Assembly (NCBI GenBank): GCA_013416795.1
Contig: RQSC01001104.1
Span: 1 to 44,886, forward strand
Length of the DNA: 44,886 nucleotides
Reading direction: 5' to 3'
From: Prasinococcaceae sp. CCMP 1430
Taxonomy: Eukaryota; Prasinodermophyta; Palmophyllophyceae; Prasinococcales; Prasinococcaceae
Every line of letters begins with the position of its first letter. Position 1 is the first letter of the stretch. A program made the translations under genes and the position numbers. Positions 38,195-44,886 of the stretch are shown piece by piece. Under the pieces are notes generated by a model. The model did no database searches. It was not told where the DNA came from and saw only the letters and a list, made by a program, of their open reading frames with translations.

Positions 38195-39709
38195 ATGGGC
38201 GCGCTGCGGCAGTCGATCCGCGCCGGCGAGGCGTGGAAGCGTGCCTAGCGCCGCGCGGCGGCCGCGCGCGCAAAGCGCAGGCGGAGAGCTCGGCGCTGCT
38301 GCATCGCCTGCCGCCGCAGCGCCCTCTGACTGAGCCGCGATCACACGCACGCGCGCGCGCCGCCCGCCGCGCATGACACAGACTTCGAGGCGCGCCTCTG
38401 GCCGCAGTGGGAGTCCATCGTCTACCCCGATGGCACAAGGTGCGCGCCGCGAGCGCGGCGCGCAGGCGCGGCCCATCTCTCGCGCCGCGAAAACACAGCG
38501 CAAACCCTACGTGGTGTGCAGGCGCTGACGCGCGCGCGTGCGATGCCCGCCGGCCTGCCGGCCCGCCTGCTCGCCCTCTCTGCCTCCGCCCTCGCCACCA
38601 ACCCCGTCTCCCACCTGCGTGCGCGCCTTGGACGATGCGCCCAATGCACCAACACCTCGAAGGTACGAGGGCCTCACCAAGGAGGGCCTCTGCCACGTCC
38701 GCGGCGTCATGACGTACGGTGACACAGGCGAGACGTACGCCGGCGAGTTCGGTGAGAACTCCATGAATGGCCTGGGAGAGTACCGCTGGTCGGACGGTTC
38801 CCTCTATCAGGTACGCGACTGCGCGCCGATTGACGGGCGCGGGGTGTCCGAGTGCAAGCGTCGCAGCGCTGCGCCCGCCCCGAGAGTGCGCGCCCTGCGC
38901 GACACCTCTGCGCGATCGCTCCGGGCGCTGCGCAAGCTGTGCCCCGCGTCCATTGCGGAGCGTGCGCTCGCCCCTCGTGTGCGCGTTTCCCGTACGCCAC
39001 GCTCCCATGCTGCTATGATGGCCGAGTAGCGGACGCGCGCACTGCTGCGCCGCGCGTGGCGTGTGCTGACGCTTGCATTGGCGCTGTGTCGTGTCTTGGC
39101 GTTGCTCTCGGCGTCTGTGGCGTGCAGGGCCAATGGAAGGACAACAACCAGCACGGCTGTGGCGTGAAGGTGTACCCGCGCCCCGGCGAGGAGCCGGACG
39201 TTGAGGCAGGCGAGTGGATCTACGACGTGTACGTCGGCGACGCCAACCAGTGCAGCGTCCAGGAGGCGTTCGAGACGGCGGCGGAGGCGCGATACCTCGC
39301 CGAGCGTGCTCGCCTGTTCCAGGGTAAGCCCGATGGCCAGAGCATGATGGAGGAGATGGACAAGCGCGATGCAGCGGGCAACCTCACTCGCAGCGCAGCG
39401 CAGGAGATCATGATGACTCAGTCGGGCCTGCACTACCCCGAGGGCACACAGTACCTCGCGCCGGGCCCCGTCGGCGACGCTTACGCCGTGCCGGAAGCCA
39501 CTGCGGAGAACACCCTCGGTGGTTATGCTACCCCGGCGCGCCGTGCCCGGTACGGGCAGCAGCAAGCGGCGTGGATCCGCGAAATCTACCGCGTGCCCTT
39601 CGAGGAGATGGCGCCGCTGACAGCGGAGGAGAAGGCAGCGAAGGCAAAGCGCGAGGCTGAGATGCTCGCGAGCCAGGATGACGAGGACGAGGACGAAGAC
39701 GAGGAGGAT

Positions 39710-39741
<32 letters not shown>

Positions 39742-40048
39742 GGAGGAGGAGGAAGAAGAGGAGGATGCCCCCGAGTCGAAGAACCCTGCTGTGGGCGCCG
39801 TCGCGGCTGCCCTCGGTGGGCGCGCCGCCAGCCTGTCGCTGTCGATGGGCGAGGCGCAGCAGCGGTGGGGCGCGGCGGCGGGGAGGATGGTGCAGCGTGC
39901 CGGGCGGCACGGCCGCGCTGCGCTGGGCCGCGCGAGGCGCGCGATGCAGGCGCGCAGGCAGCAGCAGCAGCAGCAGGGCGGCGCGCGTGGTGCAGCGCCT
40001 CCCGTGGCATCGTTGTCGATGGCGCTGCCGCTCCCGAGCCGGCGCTAG
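38195..40048 (+). CDS. TIC100: TIC100-like MORN-repeat protein of the plastid import machinery
   Basis: Four exons, 38195-38240, 38382-38439, 38663-38810 and 39128-40048, give 390 residues. All GT-AG junctions agree in phase (1, 2, 0). MORN repeats: YPDGTRYEGLTKEGLCHVRG, YAGEFGENSMNGLGEYRW, YQGQWKDNNQHGCGVKVY. After them come AERARLFQGKPDGQSM, GPVGDAYAVPEAT and AAWIREIYRVPFEEMAP. These non-MORN stretches resemble the part of plant TIC100 (EMB1211) that follows its MORN region, which favours TIC100 over a generic MORN protein. TIC100 belongs to the 1-MDa inner-envelope translocon with TIC20, TIC56 and TIC214. The protein is short: it lacks the long acidic N-terminus of land-plant TIC100. It has an Asp/Glu run of about 40 residues (~39673-39770) and a basic Gln-rich tail. 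Confidence 0.65.
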
Positions 40049-40317
40049 AAGCGACGGCGGCGTGGACGTGCACACGCGTGCTCTCGTCCTGCATGCGCTC
40101 GTCGCCTCGCGCTGTTTGCCATTTCTAAAGTCATGCGAATTCTACGCGCCGCAGCAGCCACTTGTGGCAGCACACTCACGGGTCCAGCTTCTGCCTGCCT
40201 ATTGCCTCTCTACGCGACGTCGCAGCGGTCGTGTGCGTGTCCAGGGTAAAGATCCGCTGCTACAATGCATTACCACTCACAAGCCGCTCCTGCTGATGGC
40301 GCGACGGCAGGTCCGCC

Positions 40318-41286
40318 TCACTCGTCTTCGAAGACGTCCTTGAGCGTTGTCTTAGCCGCGAAGGCGGCCACGGCGCCGAAGAGTGTCACCCACACCGCGG
40401 CGACGGTGTAGTAGGACTGCGGCGGCTCCATCGTGACGAGCGGATACGCTGTGCCCGCGACGCCAAGGAACGCGATTGCTATGATCCCCCCCAGCAGCTT
40501 GTTACCGTCGATGTTGGCCGCCATGGCTGCGTCGTCCTCAATGAGCCCGTCCTCGCGGTTGTCGATCCACATCTTGGGCTCGATGCCGTACACGTTGTTG
40601 CCCTCCGCGGACGTCCCAGCGCCGCCGTCGGTGTTGGGCCTGCTCTCAGCGGCCGCCGCTGCATCCGGCGTGAGCTTGACGTAGATCGCGCCGGACGCCA
40701 CCTGCACCTGGAAGACGTCCATGGGGCGGCACTGCGGCGTGATCTTGCGCAGCACTGTGTTGGTGGGGTACCACGAGCGCACCTCGCCAGTGTTCAGGTC
40801 GAACTCGGACATAGTGCTGGGGCAAATGATGGAGTCGTCCTGGGTGAACTTGGCGTTCATAAAGCCCTCGGAGTAGGCACCCTCAGCCGGCGAACGCGAC
40901 TCGATGGCGCGGATCTGGTTCTTGTACCAGAAGAGCATCATGTCGAACCCCGACACGGTCGTCTGCTTGCGCGTGCCCTTCTCCAGGTCCCCCTCGCTCA
41001 GCACGGGCACCCAGCCCTCAGAGGAAGGCGGAGGGGGCGTGGGCGGCGGCGCGGGTGCCGCGTCCTCCCCTGCCTCCGCCGCCATCTCTGCGGCAGGCGC
41101 CGCGTCGCCCTCCGCCGCCTTGGTGCTCCCTCCGCGCTCCGAGCCCGCCTGGCGCCGCCCAAGCCGCAGCGCCGCGCTCTTCGCGGTCACCCAGCTGCGC
41201 CTGCGCTGCCGCGGCATCGGCGCATTGTCCGTCCGCGCCGCCGACGCGGCCCCGCTGCTGGACGCCACCGCCGCCATGGCAGGCAT
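40318..41286 (-). CDS. PSB33: PSB33/LIL8-like thylakoid protein with a Rieske-like fold
   Basis: Intronless, 322 residues from ATG 41286, with another ATG three codons on. PSB33 is a green-lineage thylakoid protein that stabilises photosystem II and its light-harvesting arrangement. After an Arg/Ser/Ala transit peptide comes the Rieske-like domain: GWVPVLSEGDLEKGTRK, MMLFWYKNQIRAIESRSPAEGAYSEGF (shown in two overlapping parts: MMLFWYKNQIRAIESRS, RSPAEGAYSEGF), KFTQDDSIICPSTMSEFDL, TGEVRSWYPTNTVLR. The canonical Rieske CxH and CxxH cluster ligands are absent, as in plant PSB33, so no 2Fe-2S cluster is expected. NNVYGIEPKMW then leads to two hydrophobic helices near the C-terminus (LLGGIIAIAFLGVAGTAY and YYTVAAVWVTLFGAVAAFAA). 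The gene is divergent from LSM3. Confidence 0.85.
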   Translation of the reverse strand: MPAMAAVASSSGAASAARTDNAPMPRQRRRSWVTAKSAALRLGRRQAGSERGGSTKAAEGDAAPAAEMAAEAGEDAAPAPPPTPPPPSSEGWVPVLSEGDLEKGTRKQTTVSGFDMMLFWYKNQIRAIESRSPAEGAYSEGFMNAKFTQDDSIICPSTMSEFDLNTGEVRSWYPTNTVLRKITPQCRPMDVFQVQVASGAIYVKLTPDAAAAAESRPNTDGGAGTSAEGNNVYGIEPKMWIDNREDGLIEDDAAMAANIDGNKLLGGIIAIAFLGVAGTAYPLVTMEPPQSYYTVAAVWVTLFGAVAAFAAKTTLKDVFEDE

Positions 41287-41725
41287 CGCCGCCGCCGCGC
41301 GCGCCCTCCTCCCCCCACACCCCTCCCCCGCGCACGCCCGCCACGCGCGCCGCCGCCGGGCGGGCGCCGCGCGGCCCCATCAAAACGCACGCGGCCGCGC
41401 GAGGGGCGACCTCCTCGGGCGCGTGCCTGACGTGGCCGCGCCACGCGCGGAGAACCACCGCGCCTTTTGAGGTTTATTATAAACCTAAACACAAATAGAG
41501 TGTGCATTACATTAGATAACATACTGCAAATGTGAGTTTTTGAACCCTACCTTGCCGCAGAGACGGCGAGACGAGGCGTCCTCGTCGGTCGGAGCGCAGC
41601 GTGCCTTCCCCGTCCGTTCCCCCCCTCCACCTCGACCGGGTCAAATACCCGCTTGTTTTGGCCAGTTCCCGACGCGGGTGCCCCCACACGGGAAGCGGCG
41701 AAATGATCCGCGAGACGCCCTCGCT

Positions 41726-41756
<31 letters not shown>

Positions 41757-41996
41757 TGGCTCCCGTCGACCGGCCGGCGCGGCGCTTTTTTTCCCACGCT
41801 TTTTTTGGCCGAGTTTCACCGATTTTCCGGCCGTGCGAGTGTCTGTTGCAAGGCGAAATGGCTCGGATTTTCACGTTTTTAAATATAGGATGCGTTTTGA
41901 ACTGGCTCGCTTTTTTTTTGAGGTTGCGAGGCCAAGCCTGCCGGCGTGCGCCACAGCGCGTGCGCGCGGGCCGCGCCCCCGCCTTCCCCCGCCGCG
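41287..41996. promoter_or_regulatory. Divergent promoter between PSB33-like and LSM3 genes
   Basis: The first ~170 bases are GC-rich (PSB33 5' UTR). Positions 41466-41545 are AT-rich, with TTATTATAAACC and GAACCCTACC. A GGCT tandem repeat follows at 41727-41756. Positions 41785-41925 have several T-runs (CTTTTTTT type) and AAATATAGG, close to the LSM3 start. Confidence 0.45.
41727..41756. repeat. (GGCT)7 tetranucleotide repeat
   Basis: Seven exact GGCT units plus two bases, in the PSB33-LSM3 divergent spacer. It is likely length-variable. Confidence 0.95.
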
Positions 41997-42840
41997 ATGG
42001 CTGCCGCGGCGACCGAGGTGAGCGTGAAGGAGCCGCTGGACCTCGTGAGGCTCTCTTTGGACGAGAAGGTCTACGTCAAGTGCCGCGGCGACCGCGAGCT
42101 CCGCGGCACCCTACACGTGCGTGCGCGCAGGCGCCGGCCAGGGCGCGCCCACGCCCGCGCCGCTGTCGCAGTGCAATGTTCGGCGCTGACGCGAGCGCGC
42201 GCACCGCCCTGCGCCCGTCCACCTTGCCTCTTTTTCCTTGATGCATCCTGGTGCAGGCGTACGATCAGCACCTCAACATGGTGCTGGGTGACGTGGAGGA
42301 GACGCTCACCACCGTCGAGGTGGACGCCGAGACGGGTGAGGAGATCGTGAAGGTGCGGCGCCGCGTTAGGGTTGGCGCATTGCTCGGGTTGTGCCCGCGC
42401 GCGCGCGTGCAGCCAAACGGGCCGTCATTCTTGCCTCGTCCTGCGCTCGGACAGCCACTGTCGATACTTGTTCCTGTGAGCGGCACCTTGGAGCTGCTGG
42501 CCGTGCCCTTGCAGCGCGGGTTGGCGCGTTCATGGCGTGGCGATGTGTACGAGCGGCGAACGCGCACAGCAGCAGGCTCAGGCGCGGACGCGAAGCTTCT
42601 GCTTCCTCGCCTCACTCGCCGCGCCCCCCCGACGGGACGTTGTCGATGGCTGCAATGGCTCCAGAGCAGGTCGTGCCGGGAGTGCGCCGATTGCCGTGCA
42701 GACCGGGCCTGACTGACGCACGCCGCTGCCCCATGCTGCCCGCTCACGTCCGACCGCAGGTGGCCAAGCGCACCATGGACTTCCTTTTCCTGCGCGGCGA
42801 CAGCATCATCCTCATCTCACCGCCGCTACGCGCTGCGTGA
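41997..42840 (+). CDS. LSM3: U6 snRNA-associated Sm-like protein LSm3
   Basis: Three exons, 41997-42116, 42257-42352 and 42760-42840, give 98 residues, the normal LSm3 length. Introns are GTGCGTGC/TGCAG (140 bases) and GTGCGG/CGCAG (407 bases), both phase 0. Sm1 motif: [19 protein letters not shown], with [21 protein letters not shown] across the first junction. The Sm2 motif is [17 protein letters not shown]. LSm3 sits in the LSm2-8 ring on U6 snRNA in the spliceosome and in the LSm1-7 ring of mRNA decay. All family positions for RNA binding look normal. Confidence 0.96.
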
Positions 42841-43589
42841 GTGGCGTAGGCATGTAGATTATGGCGCGCTCGCCTCGCGCGCTCTCACAGAGTACTAGTA
42901 CTAATAACGACCTTGTGGCTTCTTTCGGATCGCATCGCCGCCGCCTCCATCGAGTGCGCTGCAACAATCGATCCACGGCGTGCGACACTCAGCTGCCGCC
43001 TTTTCATCACCGACTCCGGCGCGCTCTGCTGCACGGCGCTCGCCTCGTGTGCTCTGTGCGCACCCTGTCGCATGGACTATATGCTTACACGTTTGAAAAA
43101 TTGTCGCATTCAGCCTGGTGGCAACCTTGGCGCAGGTCTCTCTGCTCGGAAGACAGATTCTGCAAAAAAGGTGGGTACAGGTGAGGATACAGGTCGTTGC
43201 CGTAGGAAAACTAGCTCAGGCTCAAGCGCGTTTTTCGGAGCATGCATCAGCGCAGGCATGCACTCGCGCATGGGGGCGGTTAGGGAAAGGGGGTGGCGGC
43301 CCCGAAGAGGGCCCCGCACCCCGCCCGCCCGCGAGGGGTTTGTCGCTGTTGCAGGTCAGCTGCTGCCGGGCGCCCATGGCCGCGCCGGGCCATCCTTCGT
43401 CCGGTTTTGAGGTCGTGTGGTACTCGAATACATCTGCTCATGCTCAACCGTTGGTTTTGTCCGCATGCAGTCACCGTTGCCACCCGCCGTTGCAGCGGGC
43501 AGAGCGCGCACCGCTGTGTGGCTCTCGTGAGGAAAACTGAGCCGAGGGCGTGCCTCGTCCGCCTCGATGGCGGTCAGGTGATAGGGGGG
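42841..43589. other. Convergent spacer between LSM3 and the WRC gene
   Basis: 749 bases, probably two 3' UTRs. ACTAGTACTAATAACG (42894-42909) is an AT-rich spot. GGTTAGGGAAAGGGGG (43278-43293) is telomere-like and G-rich. No tRNA-like or protein-coding signal was convincing. Confidence 0.4.
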
Positions 43590-44801
43590 CTAGGCGGCAC
43601 TTGGCACCTCAGCCGCGGCCGCCCTGGCCAGCGCGGCATGTGGCGTGTCGTCTTGCTGGGTTTCGATTTCGGGCACCTCATGGTCGCGCTCGTGCGACAG
43701 CAGTAGGAGCAGCGGCACGGCCGGGTCGACCGCTTGGCCGAAGTCCTTCCCGCTGATCGACAGTTCGGCCTCCACGACCTTGGCGGTGGCGGCAATGGCG
43801 GCACTGCGGCGGCGCTTGGCGTGCGAGCGCGCCATGTGCGCCAGGTGTTTCTCGCAGAAGTTGTGGCCCGGCACCGCGTCCTTGGAGCAGCGCCAGTTCT
43901 TGCCGTCGGTGCGGCGGCAGCGGCAGGCCTCGATGGTGCTGCACGGGGAGGCCGACCTGGCCTTGGACGTCGCCGTCGCCTTCGCGCCTGAGCGCTTCAG
44001 CACGGTGCGCGGCGATCCGCCGTTGAATGCAGAGCCGCCAGCGTCCGTCTCGGTCTCGCCGCTCCGCGCCTCGCTGTCGCTGCGCGAGCGCTTGCTCCTC
44101 CCGGCCGAGTTGGCGGTCGAGGGCGCCTGCTCGCCGGCTTTGCCGGTCGGCGCGTTGGCCGTTTGCCGCGCCGCCGAGGCGGCGCCGACGGACGCGCTCG
44201 CTGACTGCTTGCGCGACTTGACGTGGACGTGTTTGGCGCAGTAGTTGTGGCCGGCCACGCATGGCTGCATGCAGCGCCAGCGCTTGCCGTCGGTGCGCCT
44301 GCAGCGCGGTCTGCCGCACGGCAGCAGCTCGTGGGCGGCCAGCGGCTTCACCTCGGGTTTCTGGTCCCTCTTCGGGACCTCTTGGTCGCCGGCGCCCTTC
44401 GCCGGCTGCGCAGCCACCGCGAGCTGCGCGCTGTGCCTGGCCGCGGCGGCCGCGGCCGCGGCCGCCTGCTGCGTGGCGTGCGCCTGGGCATGCTGCATGT
44501 ACTGCGCCTGCTGCTCTGTCCATCCCCGCTGCATGGCAGCGAACGCGGCCGCGGCGGCCTGCGGCGCCACCTGCGCGGCGCCTCCGAAGGCGGGGATGCT
44601 CGGCAGCGCGGGCATGCCCTGCGATGCCGCCAGCGCGGGCATGCCCTGCGATGCCGCCAGCATGCCTCCCCACTGCGGCGCCGGGACGAGCCCCTGCACC
44701 TGCGCCTGCTGCGGCGCGCCGACCCACGGGGCGCCCCTGGCGTACGCGTACGACGGCGGCGGCGACGGCGGCGGTGGGTGCGCGGGCGCGAGCGGGTCCA
44801 T
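43590..44801 (-). CDS. Protein with two WRC domains (GRF-like zinc-binding)
   Basis: Intronless, 403 residues from ATG 44801. The two WRC domains are CRRTDGKRWRCMQPCVAGH ending YCAKH (near 44235-44310), and CRCRRTDGKNWRCSKDAVPGH ending FCEKH (near 43850-43930; shown in part as CRRTDGKNWRCSKDAVPGH). WRC domains bind zinc through C3H and act in DNA binding in plant growth-regulating factors. Land-plant GRFs pair WRC with a QLQ domain. Here the N-terminal ~140 residues are Pro/Ala/Gln-rich, with WTEQQAQYMQHAQAH but no clear QLQ. Basic Ser/Arg-rich linkers (RSKRSRSDSEARS) suggest nuclear location. It is probably a nuclear DNA-binding regulator; targets are unknown. Confidence 0.8.
   Translation of the reverse strand: MDPLAPAHPPPPSPPPSYAYARGAPWVGAPQQAQVQGLVPAPQWGGMLAASQGMPALAASQGMPALPSIPAFGGAAQVAPQAAAAAFAAMQRGWTEQQAQYMQHAQAHATQQAAAAAAAAARHSAQLAVAAQPAKGAGDQEVPKRDQKPEVKPLAAHELLPCGRPRCRRTDGKRWRCMQPCVAGHNYCAKHVHVKSRKQSASASVGAASAARQTANAPTGKAGEQAPSTANSAGRSKRSRSDSEARSGETETDAGGSAFNGGSPRTVLKRSGAKATATSKARSASPCSTIEACRCRRTDGKNWRCSKDAVPGHNFCEKHLAHMARSHAKRRRSAAIAATAKVVEAELSISGKDFGQAVDPAVPLLLLLSHERDHEVPEIETQQDDTPHAALARAAAAEVPSAA
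44608..44661 (-). repeat. 27-base tandem duplication inside the WRC gene
   Basis: Two exact 27-base copies (44608-44634, 44635-44661) encode two LAASQGMPA units in the Ala/Pro/Gln-rich N-terminal region. The frame is kept. Exact identity points to a recent duplication. Confidence 0.9.
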
Positions 44802-44886
44802 GGCCGCGATGCAACCGCCGCGATGGAAGGCGCGCGTGCGTGTGGGTGCGTGTCGGCGCGCCGCGACGAGCGCGAGCGCCGCGCGC
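44802..44886. other. Window end upstream of the WRC gene
   Basis: 85 GC-rich bases upstream of the WRC start, presumably 5' UTR or promoter. Nothing else is visible. Confidence 0.4.

Noticed and set aside
40318-41286. Genuine Rieske iron-sulfur protein
   Set aside because: The cluster-binding CxH and CxxH pairs are missing, and the overall sequence follows PSB33.
1-44886. tRNA or rRNA genes
   Set aside because: Reading the spacers on both strands gave no cloverleaf with a credible T-loop, and no rRNA segments. A covariance-model scan would settle it; I could not run one.

Overview
The window is nuclear DNA from a very GC-rich eukaryotic alga, almost certainly of the green lineage. The green signature comes from several independent genes: a Lhc-type chlorophyll-binding protein, a PSB33/LIL8-like thylakoid protein, a TIC100-like MORN protein of the plastid import machinery, a plant-type class II DAHP synthase with a transit peptide, and a protein with two WRC zinc-binding domains. 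Three further genes belong to the cilium or centrosome (ARL13, CFAP61 and a CEP95-like coiled-coil protein), so the organism makes, or recently made, a flagellum. A GC-rich prasinophyte-grade alga fits best. The species is inference.

Genes are dense and lie on both strands, with spacers of about 0.1-1.3 kb. Introns are few, short and of GT-AG type, and nearly all donors read GTGCG or GTACG. No rRNA, tRNA, CRISPR array or bacterial-style operon was seen. Several CDS starts and exon limits come from reading frame and splice phase only, without transcripts.

Layout. 1-6.3 kb: 3' end of an unidentified gene (+), ARL13 (-), a small unidentified protein (+), and a three-exon Lhc gene (+). 6.3-12 kb: NUP133-like nucleoporin (+), then an ankyrin-TKL kinase (+) ending in a CaaX box. 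12.4-19.5 kb: class II DAHP synthase (-), with a glyoxalase II-like domain in the same open frame upstream (-), divergent from a two-RRM SR splicing factor (+); then SRP19 (-), a 1.3-kb repeat-bearing spacer, and a small unidentified protein (+). 20.5-30 kb: CFAP61 (+), mitochondrial-carrier-family NAD/pyrimidine-type transporter (+), a membrane-anchored ubiquitin-like protein (-), a perfect 62-bp inverted-repeat element, and EBP1/PA2G4 (+). 30.2-37.3 kb: small ankyrin protein (-), CEP95-like protein (-), exportin-6-like karyopherin (+). 38.2-44.8 kb: TIC100-like (+), PSB33-like (-), LSM3 (+), double-WRC protein (-).

The genes do not form one pathway. Three themes recur: plastid function (Lhc, PSB33, TIC100, DAHP synthase), cilium and centrosome (ARL13, CFAP61, CEP95-like), and gene expression or nuclear traffic (SR protein, LSM3, EBP1, SRP19, NUP133, exportin). 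The most unusual points are the 62-bp perfect inverted repeat in an AT-rich island, a 12-base motif (CCCACGGGAGAG) shared by four spacers, the uninterrupted frame joining glyoxalase II to DAHP synthase, and the CaaX-terminated ankyrin kinase.
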